This document shows, piece after piece, positions 1-8,839 of a stretch of DNA of 64,000 nt (the stretch's first letter is position 1; every line of letters starts with the position of its first letter). Under the pieces are notes generated by a model. The model saw nothing but the letters and a program-made list of their open reading frames with translations. It did no database searches and had not been told where the DNA came from. The stretch comes from Tetranychus cinnabarinus (lineage: Eukaryota; Arthropoda; Arachnida; Trombidiformes; Tetranychidae), in NCBI GenBank assembly GCA_022266195.1, contig WHVY01000007.1, forward strand, positions 124,001-188,000, written 5' to 3'. Made by a program: the position numbers and the translations under genes.

Positions 1-2
1 TA

Positions 3-1697
3 GAGGATTTTGCAAATAAATTGAAATTTGAAAATCTAGATGAAGAAACTTATCAAAATATGCTTAGTTTATGGAATCATTTCAAGGTGAAAAATCTTGG
101 TTAATTTCAAGATATTTATCAGAAAATCGATGTTGCTTTGCTGGTTGCAGTGTTCGAAAATTTTAGAACAATCAGTATGACACAGTTCAATCTAGATCCA
201 CCCCATTTTTATTCAGCTCCTGGTCTTACATGGGCTGCAGCTTTGAAAAAAACTAGAGCTGTCATTGATCTTTTAACTGATATTGACATGATTATGATGA
301 TTGAAAAGGGAGTAAGAGGTGGAATATCCTCAGCAATGTGCAGATATATAAAAGCTAATACACCGGGAACTTCAGAGTATGAAAGCGATAAACCCCCAAG
401 TTTTCTCACATATCTCGATGTTAACAATTTATATGGTTATGCATTGCAACAAAATATGCCAATTTCTGATTTCAAATGGGTCAAACCCAATAAATTTGAT
501 CATGTTTACATAAATTACATCGAAAAAGACCCGCAAGATTCAGATACAGGTTATATACTAGAAGTTGATCTTGATTATCCTGATGATCTACACGCAGCTC
601 ACAATGACTATCCCTTAGCTCCAGATAAATTGATTATCGATGATGATCTGTTGAGTGAATATCAAACCAAAATATTGCAAAGCACTGGATATAAAAGAAC
701 AAAAAGTATGAAATTAATCCCCTGTTTTTTGAAGAAGAAGAAATACGTTGTACACTGTAAAAATCTATCTTATTATGTTAAACAAGGTTTGAAAGTCACT
801 AAAATTCACAGAATAATTCAATTTGTTCAAAAACCATGGTTACGAGACTATATTCTTTTGTGTACAACTAAACGTCAAGAAAGTAAATCGGCATTCGAAA
901 AAAATTTTTGGAAGCTCATGGTTAATGCGATTTATGGTAAATCTATCGAAGATGTTCGCAAACACACTGAAATAAAACTGGAGCTTTCACTTGATGGAGC
1001 TATGAAACAGATGCGAAGACCAATGTGTGAAAAGTTCTTTATTTTGGATGAAAATAAAGCACTCTTCAAGATGCGACGAAGAAAAGTTCATCTTAACAAG
1101 CCAATTTTTGTTGGGTTCACAGTTTTAGAGTTCTCTAAACTACACATGTACCAATTACATTATGATATTTTCAAGAAGTATTTTGGTGAATATATTGAAC
1201 TGATTTATACTGATACTGACAGTTTAATATATCATATAAAAACAGATAATATATACAATGATTTCAAGAAACTTCATTACATATTTGACTTTTCTGACTA
1301 CCCTAAAGATCATTTTTCAGGATTATCGACAGATATCCACAAGAAAAAACTTGGTTATCTTAAAGATGAAATGAATGGAAAACACATTCTGGAGTTCATT
1401 GCATTGAAGCCAAAAGTTTATGCAATGAAGACTGAAGATTCAACTAAAAAAACTGCGAAAGGTGTGCAAAAGGCTGTTCTCAAAAGTATGGTCAGTTTGG
1501 ATGACTATAAGACATCACTTTTCGAACTCAAACTATTCCATCATGATATGAGAGCGATAAGAAGTAAAGGACATGCCATTAAATCCATTCAAACACATAA
1601 ACTTGCACTTAATCCATTCGATGACAAACGTTACTTGAAACTAGATGGCGTTACTTCTTACGCATTTGGTCATTATGCAATCAACTGGAATAACTAA
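3..1697 (+). pseudogene. polB: Protein-primed family B DNA polymerase, C-terminal part, one in-frame stop
   Basis: This is the polymerase that replicates Polintons from a protein primer. The frame enters from the left edge and is interrupted by a TAA at 102-104, then stays open to 1697. Visible polymerase motifs, numbered from codon 138: motif A region YLDVNNLYGYAL (about residues 92-103), motif B KLMVNAIYGK (about 262-271) and motif C YTDTDSL (about 359-365), followed by the conserved thumb region ending in FGHYA. The exonuclease and most N-terminal sequence are outside the window. No ATG follows the stop close to its position, so the stop probably inactivates the gene; a sequencing error is possible. 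A homologous 3' fragment lies at 50450-51186 in Polinton 2. Confidence 0.88.
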
Positions 1698-1704
1698 ATA
1701 CATG

Positions 1705-1712
1705 TGTATAAG
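1705..1712 (+). promoter_or_regulatory. TGTATAAG motif 1 (upstream of 1745 ORF)
   Basis: Octamer TGTATAAG starts 40 bp before the ATG of the 39-residue ORF and just after the polB stop. It is the first of four identical copies in the four real intergenic gaps of Polinton 1. It contains a TATA-like core and also the TAAG of baculovirus late promoters. A promoter role is inferred from position and repetition. Confidence 0.55.
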
Positions 1713-1744
1713 AAAATTTTACTTTGTTATCTTATATAAACACT

Positions 1745-1864
1745 ATGAATAAAGAAATTTGTTACACTATACTTATACTATGTGGTTTAATAATATTATT
1801 ATTATATTCACAATATTCAATCAGCTTATACGCGTATCATGAACACAATTTTACCATCAGTTAA
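1745..1864 (+). CDS. Small single-pass membrane peptide, 39 aa
   Basis: ATG at 1745 opens a 39-codon frame to TAA at 1862-1864. Residues about 8-22 are a hydrophobic stretch (TILILCGLIILLLY), enough for one membrane segment, followed by a short polar tail. It starts 40 bp after a TGTATAAG motif, the same spacing seen for the other leading genes of the element, and its 3' end overlaps the start of the TBP-like gene by 26 nt. I do not recognise a family. Viruses of this type often carry small membrane proteins, but no function can be assigned. It could be a chance frame; its placement at the motif is the main support. Confidence 0.4.
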   Translation: MNKEICYTILILCGLIILLLYSQYSISLYAYHEHNFTIS

Positions 1865-2333
1865 AATCACTAATGTCGTTACATTATGGGATGTGAATAC
1901 AAAGATTAATACAAATATAAAACCGAAAATAGGTAAAAAGAAATTCAACGCAGAGATAATAAGAATTGGTAAGAATTGTTGCTTAGTTTTTGCGTCTGGA
2001 AAAGTGATAGCAACTGGATTCAAATCAATTGAGGAAACTCGAATGTTCGTGGTTTCAATTTTCAAAAAAATTAACTTTGTTAAAGTCGTCAATATAACTG
2101 GAATCACCAAATTTGAAAATCCTATAAAAGTCAACGACATATTTCAGAGTGGGTTGAAGGTGATTTATGAGCCTGAACTTTTTCCAGCTCTAACATGGAA
2201 AGAAAATGGAACCTGCTTCGTTTACTATCCTAAAGGATCACTAATAATAACTGGTGCTAAGTCAATGAAACAATTATTTGAATCACATTTGCAATTTTGT
2301 TACAGATTTTGTAAACTTTCTTACAAAAATTAA
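1839..2333 (+). CDS. TATA-binding-protein (TBP)-like protein, 164 aa
   Basis: The protein reads as the two-repeat saddle domain of TBP. Repeat 1 has FNAEIIRI and LVFASGKVIATGFKS (residues 36-63); repeat 2 has YEPELFPALTW and SLIITGAKS (residues 110-142). These match the TBP signatures for DNA intercalation, SSGKxxxTGAKS and YEPELFPGL. Of the four TATA-kinking phenylalanines of cellular TBP, three are present (F36, F51, F115) and the fourth is Tyr (Y130). Corresponding residues are 79 apart, against 91 in yeast TBP, and both hairpins are two residues shorter, so this is a compact, diverged TBP with no N-terminal extension. It lies between polB and the ATPase. TBP homologues are known in some giant viruses; I know of none described in Polintons. 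Confidence 0.85.
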   Translation: MNTILPSVKITNVVTLWDVNTKINTNIKPKIGKKKFNAEIIRIGKNCCLVFASGKVIATGFKSIEETRMFVVSIFKKINFVKVVNITGITKFENPIKVNDIFQSGLKVIYEPELFPALTWKENGTCFVYYPKGSLIITGAKSMKQLFESHLQFCYRFCKLSYKN

Positions 2334-2341
2334 TGTATAAG
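2334..2341 (+). promoter_or_regulatory. TGTATAAG motif 2 (upstream of ATPase)
   Basis: TGTATAAG follows directly after the TAA of the TBP-like gene and begins 42 bp before the ATPase ATG at 2376. In Polinton 2 the same octamer lies 42 bp before the homologous ATPase start (63927-63934 on -). Conservation of sequence and spacing between two diverged copies supports a functional site. Confidence 0.65.
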
Positions 2342-2375
2342 AAATGATTTTGTAATAAACTGAAGCTTCAAAATA

Positions 2376-3011
2376 ATGGATCTTTATAGTGTTTATTTGA
2401 AACATCCTTTTACTATGTTAGTTGCTGGACCGTCAGGATCCGGTAAAACAAATTTTATTACTAAATTGATTGAAAATGCTCAGCTTTTTTCACAACCTAA
2501 GCCCGAAAAAATCACGTATTTTTATAGTGAATATCAACAAGTTTTCTCTACTTTAACGGATGTTAATTTCATACAAGGGTTATCAGAAAATATAATGAAA
2601 TCTTTCGATGGCAGTGTACCAGAATGGATTGTTATTGATGATTTGATGCATGAATCTGTGAACTCAAAAATGATATCAGAACTGTTTACTAAAGGTAGTC
2701 ATCATCGTAACATATCAGTTATTCTTTTAGTACAAAACTTTTTTGTTCGTGGAATTGAAAGCAGAAATATTTCATTAAATTCTAATTATATTGTGCTGTT
2801 CAAAAATCCTAGAGATCAATCAATAGCTTCAATGATTGCTCGTCAGATGTTTCCTCGCAAAACAAAAAAATTTCAGACTATATTTCAAGACGCAACAGAG
2901 ACACCTTATTCTTATCTTTTTATTGATTTGAAATCAGATACCCCTGAGCAATTGAGATTGTTGACTAATATTTGTGGAGAAAAGGAGTATATGATAGCTT
3001 ATCAAATTTAA
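2376..3011 (+). CDS. Genome-packaging ATPase (FtsK/HerA, A32-like), 211 aa
   Basis: This ATPase would drive the DNA genome into the capsid. Walker A is GPSGSGKT (about residues 18-25), Walker B is IVIDDLMHE (about 88-96), and the NFFVRG and RDQSIASMIARQMFP stretches match the Polinton ATPases. Length is typical for the family and no breaks are seen. It is preceded by TGTATAAG and followed 40 bp later by the pX-like gene with its own TGTATAAG. The homologue in Polinton 2 (63430-63892 joined in origin to 55895-56041) is split by retroelement R3. The ATG at 2376 is chosen because the Polinton 2 homologue starts at the same residue. Confidence 0.92.
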   Translation: MDLYSVYLKHPFTMLVAGPSGSGKTNFITKLIENAQLFSQPKPEKITYFYSEYQQVFSTLTDVNFIQGLSENIMKSFDGSVPEWIVIDDLMHESVNSKMISELFTKGSHHRNISVILLVQNFFVRGIESRNISLNSNYIVLFKNPRDQSIASMIARQMFPRKTKKFQTIFQDATETPYSYLFIDLKSDTPEQLRLLTNICGEKEYMIAYQI

Positions 3012-3017
3012 AATATT

Positions 3018-3025
3018 GTATAAGA
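3018..3025 (+). promoter_or_regulatory. TGTATAAG motif 3 (upstream of pX-like gene)
   Basis: TGTATAAG lies in the 39-bp gap after the ATPase, 33 bp before ATG 3051. The corresponding place in Polinton 2 has TATATAAG on - (55854-55861), 38 bp before its gene start. Confidence 0.6.
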
Positions 3026-3050
3026 TGTAAGCAATTTCATATTAAGAAAA

Positions 3051-3392
3051 ATGTCTGTGAAACGAGCATTAAAAGCACTACCGCATCTGAAGAAGTTGAC
3101 AACGATAAGATCAAAAGAGAAAAGGAAAAAAACAATTGAATCCTGTCCTGATCATGTTTTTGATTCAATATCAGACATTTCAAGAAATATCTTAAAAGGA
3201 AACATTCATCTGAATAAATGTCAAATTCATAAACTTAAACCGTATAAGAAAATCGTGAGAAAGTTAAGTAAAAAAACTAACTTGAAGAACAAAAAACAGC
3301 TTTTAGTACAAAACGGTGGTGCACTACCAGCATTATTAATTCCTGCTGTTTCTATTCTTGCTGATTTAATTTCTCGCAAATTGATAAAATGA
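3051..3392 (+). CDS. Small basic virion core protein, adenovirus pX-like, 113 aa
   Basis: A lysine/arginine-rich protein with the pattern common to Polinton and adintovirus proteins often compared with adenovirus pX: an N-terminal basic region, the helix around ISRNILKGNI (about residues 41-50), a second basic stretch, then QNGG and a hydrophobic tail ALPALLIPAVSILADLI (about 91-107). It probably condenses DNA in the particle, the hydrophobic end perhaps touching membrane or shell. Its stop overlaps the next start in an ATGA (3389-3392), so the two genes likely share one transcript. A homologue lies at 55371-55823 in Polinton 2. Family resemblance is from memory of such proteins, so the name is tentative. 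Confidence 0.65.
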   Translation: MSVKRALKALPHLKKLTTIRSKEKRKKTIESCPDHVFDSISDISRNILKGNIHLNKCQIHKLKPYKKIVRKLSKKTNLKNKKQLLVQNGGALPALLIPAVSILADLISRKLIK

Positions 3393-4186
3393 ATGCCTTA
3401 ACTAAAATGGTACTCATTCCTGAGGACCAATACAGGAGAAATTGTCAATTTTATAATCCATCTTATTTACAACCGATAATGAATGCTAATATACCTATGG
3501 ATTTGAAAGTTAGACTTTTTAATGATTTAATGATGAAGAATACACTGAAGCCTAAAATGAATAAGGAGACTCAAACGAATATTCATAAACCTAATGTTAT
3601 CGAAAATTTCGATGATACACAAAATAATGACAAATTCCAAAGTTTCAGTAATATTGTTGATCATAGGTTTTCTTTTGCTTCACACCCATCAGAATCAACA
3701 TCTCCGACTTCATGGACAGCCACAACACCGTCGACTTCCTCAAAAACAAATTCACAAGTCTCAACTCCAAAGCCTTCAAACTCATCGCCATTAGCTTCTG
3801 CAACCCATTCAGAAAAAGATGAATTGAAGCCAGATGAATTAGAACTTGCTTTGAGAAACATTGAGAACTTAGTAGCTCCAAACGGAAAAATAATAAGAGA
3901 TGATGGTACTCAGATTCTTAACAGTAATATAGAATCAATCTCTCAGTTCCTTACTTTATCTAAGGATAAAGAATACGTCGGTATAAGTGCTCCTAGTGGG
4001 ACTATGAGAGTAATTAATGAAATTGAAAAAAGACCAGAGCTTTTTAAATCTATCCGTCATACACCAGTATTGAGAAAATTCGTAACTGCACCGAAAACTT
4101 TAGAATGGAAAAATCTCTATCGGATGACTACTACTCAGTCAAAAGCTCCGGAGGATTTGGAGGACTCCAAAGACTATACCGATTAG
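3389..4186 (+). CDS. Unknown Polinton protein with LIPEDQ N-terminus, 265 aa
   Basis: I do not recognise a named family. The N-terminus carries VLIPEDQY (about residues 8-15), followed by an amphipathic region (about 27-50), then a low-complexity Ser/Thr/Pro/Asn linker (about 60-145) and a conserved C-terminal block with APNGKIIRDDGTQIL and SGTMRVINEIEK (about 163-220). The same N-terminal and C-terminal blocks occur in Polinton 2 (54921-55484), where the linker is different and acidic, so the two ends are under constraint and the middle is not. It starts within the stop of the pX-like gene and overlaps the integrase start by 82 nt. A minor virion or scaffold role is possible but not shown. 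Confidence 0.7.
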   Translation: MNALTKMVLIPEDQYRRNCQFYNPSYLQPIMNANIPMDLKVRLFNDLMMKNTLKPKMNKETQTNIHKPNVIENFDDTQNNDKFQSFSNIVDHRFSFASHPSESTSPTSWTATTPSTSSKTNSQVSTPKPSNSSPLASATHSEKDELKPDELELALRNIENLVAPNGKIIRDDGTQILNSNIESISQFLTLSKDKEYVGISAPSGTMRVINEIEKRPELFKSIRHTPVLRKFVTAPKTLEWKNLYRMTTTQSKAPEDLEDSKDYTD

Positions 4187-5177
4187 TTAAAAAAAAGCAT
4201 CCAGAAATCAAATATAAATTTGTTAAATCATGGTTGTTAAAACAAGATGTATATAATCTTTTCAAAGATGTCAATAAAAAATTTCCAAGATTACCTATTC
4301 TCGTAAATTCAATTGATGAACAATGGCAAATCGACATTATGGATATGACTTGGTTACAGAAAGAAAATAATGGTTACAGGTATATTTTGAATGTTATAGA
4401 TTGTTTGAGCAGATTTGCGTGGTCGAATCCAATGAAAAAAAAATCCGGAAGTGAAGTAGTACAATCTCTAGAAAAAAATTTTGCCACTGGAAGAATCCCT
4501 GCTAAGATACAATCTGATCAAGGGACTGAATTCAAAAATTCTGAAGTGCAGGATTTACTACATAAATACAAAATCAAATTCTTTACTTCAACTGATGATG
4601 TGATAAAATGTGCAATTGTCGAAAGATTCAATAGGACATTGAGAACAAGGCTATACAGATATATGTATCATGGAAATACCCGTAAATATGTGGATATTTT
4701 GCAAGAAGTTCTTCATTCATATAATAATTCCTATCATCGAACAATTATGATGACGCCCGCAGAAGTTAATGAAGAAAACCGGTCTCAAGTAATTGTTAAT
4801 ATAAGAAAATCTCATCCTACAATTAATAATCGTAAAAAACCCTATTCTATAGGCGAGAAAGTTAGAATAACTAGAGCAAAAGGAACGTTTGAGAAAGGCT
4901 CTACAAGTAATTTTACAGAAGAAATTTTCAAAATAGCCAAAGTGAAAAAAACTCCTCAAGGATACGTTTATAGATTAGTTGATTTGTTGGGAGAGCCAAT
5001 AACTTCTATTTTTATCATCCTGAACTAGTGTCAGTTTCAGAAAAAGAAAAATACAAAATCGAAAAAGTAATCAGAACCAGGATAAATCGGAAAACAAAAC
5101 AAAAGGAATATTTTGTCAAGTGGTTAGGTTATCCTGATAAATTCAACAGTTGGGTGCAAAATGTGGAATCAACCTGA
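4105..5177 (+). pseudogene. Polinton integrase (DDE, rve) with chromodomain, one frameshift
   Basis: Catalyses insertion of the element into host DNA. The first frame (4105-5028) has an N-terminal SGGFGGLQRLYR segment, then the RNase H-like core with the catalytic triad: D in QIDIMDM (about residue 74-77), D in SDQGTEFKN (about 136) and E in VERFNRT (about 174). After residue about 300 the frame runs into an early stop, while the conserved chromodomain end (YFVKWLGYPDKFNSW) continues in the next frame to TGA at 5175-5177. Next to the break, near 5008-5013, there is a run of five T where the Polinton 2 copy has six, so a one-base loss in a T run explains it. The 3' end overlaps the next gene by 17 nt. 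Confidence 0.88.
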
Positions 5178-7164
5178 AGAATATTTCATCGAAGTAGTTT
5201 CTAATGCTTCAATGGAAGATTTTCCTGATAATACTCTATCGAAATTCTCTAATAAACTTCCGATACCCTTGGAGCTAGATGGAGAATGGGTTGTTGGTAT
5301 TCAAGAAATTTTTTATCCTATTGATCTTGAACCTGAGGAAAGAAAAATCCAAGTGCAACTTTTCACATCAGATAATACAGACAAACTGATATCAGATGTT
5401 TCTCTCAATGAAAACGATTCTCCAGAAGTGATTGTATCTAAAATCAATGAGGCTCTACATGCTTTGTTCGAAAAAGTAACTGGTGATGTTGTGGATCATA
5501 CACAGAATCGGGATAAACGTTCTATTGATAAATCAGAAAATAGGGCTTTCTCTAAACCCATATTACCTGATGGTCCATTGAAAAACCCTTTGACATTAGC
5601 AGAAGTGAACGCAATCACCCCTGAAATTATGAGAAATATGGAAAAGGCTGAAAGATTGGATTTATATGATCGGATTTCAGTCGGTGTTCCAATAATCGTT
5701 GATAAACTATATAAAGAGATGGAAAAATATCGAGCTGAGGCTGCTAATAAATCAAAAGAAATTGCGGCTTTGCATGATAATTTGCAAACTTTCACATCGC
5801 AACTCGATGCTGTTAAAACATCAAAAAACGAGGAACATCAGAAATACAAAGCGTTGAAAAACGATTATGATAAGAAAATCAATGATTTAAATGCTCTGAA
5901 TACTAATATTAACAATCTGAAAGAAAAAATTACTAAATTGGAACAGAAATTACAACTCAAGGAAGATGAAATTCAGAAAGCAAAAGAGAAAGCGACAGCA
6001 GTGAGCAATCAGTTCACTGCAAAAGAAAAAGAGCTTCTTGAAGCTAAATATTCTTTCTCACAAAGTACACAAGTGCAGGCCAAGAGAATAGGAGATTTGG
6101 AAGAATCACTACAAAAAAAGAAGAAAGAAAGCGACAATAATATGAACACAATATCTGGAAGACACAACACTCAAGTACAGCAAATGCAAACAGAAATTGA
6201 GTTTTTGAAAAATGAAAAAATCAAAACAGATAATGAAAATAGCGTGAAAATGAAAAAAATTAGTGATGAATTCGATGCGCTGCAGATTGCAAAAAACTTA
6301 GTGATCCGTCAGTTGAAAGAAACTCAACGTGAACACGAAATAATGAAGATGGATTATCAGCGTCAACTTGATGATCTGCAAAATGAAACAAAAACTCTAA
6401 AGAATGAAAAGGCTCATTTGGAACATAACTTACACCTTAAATCAGCAGAAATAGAAGATATGAAGCATGAAATTCAGTCTTTGAAAACAAAAGAAATTGA
6501 TTTAGCGTCACGTTTAACTGAAAAAGAACTAGAAATAAAGCGAAAAATAAAAGAAAGAGAAGATGAAAAGGCAGAAATTGAATCAACTCGCCTTGCATTG
6601 GAAAACAAAGAAAATCTTTTGGTTAAACGTCTAACTGATCTTGGAATTAAAAAAGCTAAAAAAGACTCAAACAACGACAATACTAACGAGTTTTTAAACA
6701 TGCCAGGATTAGCATATGATAATGGAAAGATCATTTTCTATCCTGGGCGAAGTCAAGGAAAAAATTATATTCCATATTTTTCAGATACTGGATTTTTGAA
6801 TGCCTTGGGGTTTGATGCTGCTTCTTATTTGCAAATGATTAGTGAATTTTCAGCTGGTAAAGCATCTTTCTCTAGCAATAAGAGATGTAATTTAAACTTG
6901 CGATCGCATTTGATGTTCATTAATTCTGATATAGTTGCTGAACATTTCGTAGGAAATAAATCTGCCCGTGTTATGAGAGTTCTTCCAATCAAAAGAGCTA
7001 AAGAATATGAATTAGTCCATGAAAAGTTTTTGAAGCCTTTTTACTATCCTGTACGATCAAACCGAATAGAAGATATAAATTTCTTACTAACTGATGAGAT
7101 GGGACAAAATATCAAATTCAATTCAGGACGTGTTTTAATTGGGTTACATCTAAAACATGTATAA
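5161..7164 (+). CDS. Polinton structural protein with long coiled-coil insert, 667 aa
   Basis: The ends match a conserved Polinton protein: an N-terminal domain with SNASMEDFPDNTLSKF and GEWVVGIQEIFYP (about residues 14-53), and a C-terminal domain (about 520-667) with FYYPVRSNRIEDINFLL and a final V.IGLHLK. Between them lies a coiled coil of roughly 320 residues (about 180-500), rich in K, E, Q and L heptads. The Polinton 2 homologue (53060-53875) has both end domains but only about 270 codons in all, so the coil is an added or expanded region here. A short RDKR (117-120) precedes it and could be a processing site. A fibre or spike-like role is a guess; the family has no function I can name. 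Confidence 0.75.
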   Translation: MWNQPEEYFIEVVSNASMEDFPDNTLSKFSNKLPIPLELDGEWVVGIQEIFYPIDLEPEERKIQVQLFTSDNTDKLISDVSLNENDSPEVIVSKINEALHALFEKVTGDVVDHTQNRDKRSIDKSENRAFSKPILPDGPLKNPLTLAEVNAITPEIMRNMEKAERLDLYDRISVGVPIIVDKLYKEMEKYRAEAANKSKEIAALHDNLQTFTSQLDAVKTSKNEEHQKYKALKNDYDKKINDLNALNTNINNLKEKITKLEQKLQLKEDEIQKAKEKATAVSNQFTAKEKELLEAKYSFSQSTQVQAKRIGDLEESLQKKKKESDNNMNTISGRHNTQVQQMQTEIEFLKNEKIKTDNENSVKMKKISDEFDALQIAKNLVIRQLKETQREHEIMKMDYQRQLDDLQNETKTLKNEKAHLEHNLHLKSAEIEDMKHEIQSLKTKEIDLASRLTEKELEIKRKIKEREDEKAEIESTRLALENKENLLVKRLTDLGIKKAKKDSNNDNTNEFLNMPGLAYDNGKIIFYPGRSQGKNYIPYFSDTGFLNALGFDAASYLQMISEFSAGKASFSSNKRCNLNLRSHLMFINSDIVAEHFVGNKSARVMRVLPIKRAKEYELVHEKFLKPFYYPVRSNRIEDINFLLTDEMGQNIKFNSGRVLIGLHLKHV

Positions 7165-7165
7165 T

Positions 7166-7173
7166 TGTATAAG
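7166..7173 (+). promoter_or_regulatory. TGTATAAG motif 4 (upstream of glycine-rich virion gene)
   Basis: TGTATAAG begins one base after the stop of the coiled-coil protein and 36 bp before ATG 7202. The three genes that follow (7202-9280) have no further gap, so this motif could drive one late structural transcript. Confidence 0.6.
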
Positions 7174-7201
7174 AATTTGATACATTGAAGTAAAAAATAA
7201 A

Positions 7202-7600
7202 ATGAACCGTAAAGTATATTGTTCTTGTGATTCAAATTTCAATCAATTCTATCAGCGACAAGCCGGTTCTGGCTTTGCCGATATAGAAGTATTCCGTGGC
7301 TTCCCATACCAAAGAGGTTACGGATTTGGTAGCTTGGTAAAAAGATTTGGTGTTCCAATTTTAAAAATTTTAGGAAAACATGCTTTAAAAGCTGGCATCA
7401 ATGTTGGACAAGATATTTTAGATAAAAAAAATATTAGAGAGTCTGTGAAGATGCACGCAAAAACAGGTATGCAAGATGTTGTACATGATACTTTAAATAA
7501 AGCAAGTTCATTAATAAACCAAAAAGGAAAAGGTATCAAACGTAAAAGGTTATATAAGAATAGCAGAAATAGGAAAAAGAAGAAAGATATTTTCGATTGA
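7202..7600 (+). CDS. Small glycine-rich virion protein, possibly membrane-active, 132 aa
   Basis: A conserved Polinton/adintovirus protein: N-terminal RKVYCSCDSNFNQFY, then QAGSGF, FRGFPYQRGYGFGSLVKRFG (about residues 32-51), an amphipathic helical segment PILKILGKHALKAGINVGQDIL (about 52-73) and a strongly basic C-terminus (KRKRLYKNSRNRKKKK). The plan, a glycine-rich start followed by an amphipathic helix and a basic tail, resembles adenovirus protein VI, which breaks endosomal membranes; this is analogy only. The gene ends 2 nt before the ATG of the capsid gene. In Polinton 2 the homologue is fused in frame to the end of the preceding gene (52617-53384). Confidence 0.7.
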   Translation: MNRKVYCSCDSNFNQFYQRQAGSGFADIEVFRGFPYQRGYGFGSLVKRFGVPILKILGKHALKAGINVGQDILDKKNIRESVKMHAKTGMQDVVHDTLNKASSLINQKGKGIKRKRLYKNSRNRKKKKDIFD

Positions 7601-7602
7601 AA

Positions 7603-8838
7603 ATGGAATATTTACACCCAGCTTCAACTCCAGCGAGCAAAAGTGAATTGAACTTATTCACTATTCCTCCTACACAAGTTGCGATAGAATCATCATATGA
7701 GACTGACTATAGACCTTCTCAAAATCTAGATAATGGAAAAACATTCGAAATAAACATTCCTGCATCTGAAGATTTCACTGATCTCAGTGCTACAATGGTC
7801 CACATGAAAGTGTACATTACTAACAAAGATGCGATACTGAAACCTACAGAGAAAATTACACTTGTAGAAAATTTTTCCAATGCAATTTTCGAGCAGATTG
7901 ACTTATATCTTGGTTCTACGAATACTTCTCTTGCTAATAACATGTATCATTACCAAGCTTTCCTAGAAGATTTATTATTTAGACATCCTACAGAAGCTGA
8001 AGCAGGTTCGTCGATTGATCAACAAATTGTGCAGGGACATAAAGTTTTTGAGTTATACTTCAAACTTCATTTACCAATGTGTGCACAAGATAAATTGCTT
8101 CTAAATGGTATTCCACTTTCATTCCGTTTCACAAGAAGTTCAGGTTCTTTCCCAATAATCAAAGAGACGCTTGTCGAAACTTAGGAATATTCGTTTAAAA
8201 TACAAAAGTTTTCTTTTCATATAAAAAGAATGAAACTTTATCCTGATACACAAACATCTATTATCAAAACTTTAGAACAATATCCTGCTAAATATTTCAT
8301 CACCAGATCAGATACAAGAAATTTCTTTATAGCAAAAGGGTTATCTTCTATCTCTGTTGAAAATATTTTTTCTGGAGCATTACCTCGTAAATGTATAATT
8401 GGTTTTGTTGATGAAAGAGCAATTAGTGGATACATCGATTCAGACCCTTTTAAATTCCAGCATTTCAATGTTGCTCATATAAGTTTAAACATCGATGGAG
8501 TTATGTTTCCCAGTATACCGTATACACCTGAATTCGCAAATGGAAATGCAATGCGTGAATTTGTAGAATTGTACCGAACACTGGGACAGGATGAAGGAAT
8601 TGCTCAATTAAATTTACAGTATGAAAAATATAAAGATAACAAAGTCCTTTATGCATTTGATATCGGAGGAGAATTGGGAGCTGAAATAGGAGTTTTATCT
8701 CTAGTTAAAAGAGGAAAAGCGAGATTAGAAGTTCGGTTCAGTCAAGCCTTAGCATCCACAATTAAAGCAATTGTATTTGCACAATATGATAATTTAATCA
8801 CAATTGATAAAGACCGACAAGTAACAATTGATTACTAA
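7603..8838 (+). pseudogene. Major capsid protein (hexon-like double jelly roll), one in-frame stop
   Basis: This is the Polinton capsid protein often labelled F54H12.2-like. The first part (7603-8184) has SELNLFTIPPTQ, FTDLSATMVHMKVYI and IFEQIDLYLGS; the second (8185-8838) has PAKYFITRSDTRNF, GALPRKCIIGFVDERA, DPFKFQHFNVAHISLNIDGV and a final QYDNLITIDKDRQVTIDY. Both parts are in one frame, separated only by TAG at 8182-8184. A downstream ATG at 8230 would give only the second jelly roll. The start at 7603 is the only ATG near the N-terminal block, just behind the previous gene. With the stop read literally no full capsid protein is made; suppression or a sequence error are alternatives. Confidence 0.85.
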
Positions 8839-8839
8839 A

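Noticed and set aside
3594..3881. Frames on both strands inside 3389-4186
   Set aside because: Shadows of the low-complexity linker of the unknown Polinton protein.
8230..8838. Separate gene for the second capsid half
   Set aside because: It continues the upstream frame after a single TAG, and the Polinton 2 capsid is continuous across the same place, so this is one broken gene.
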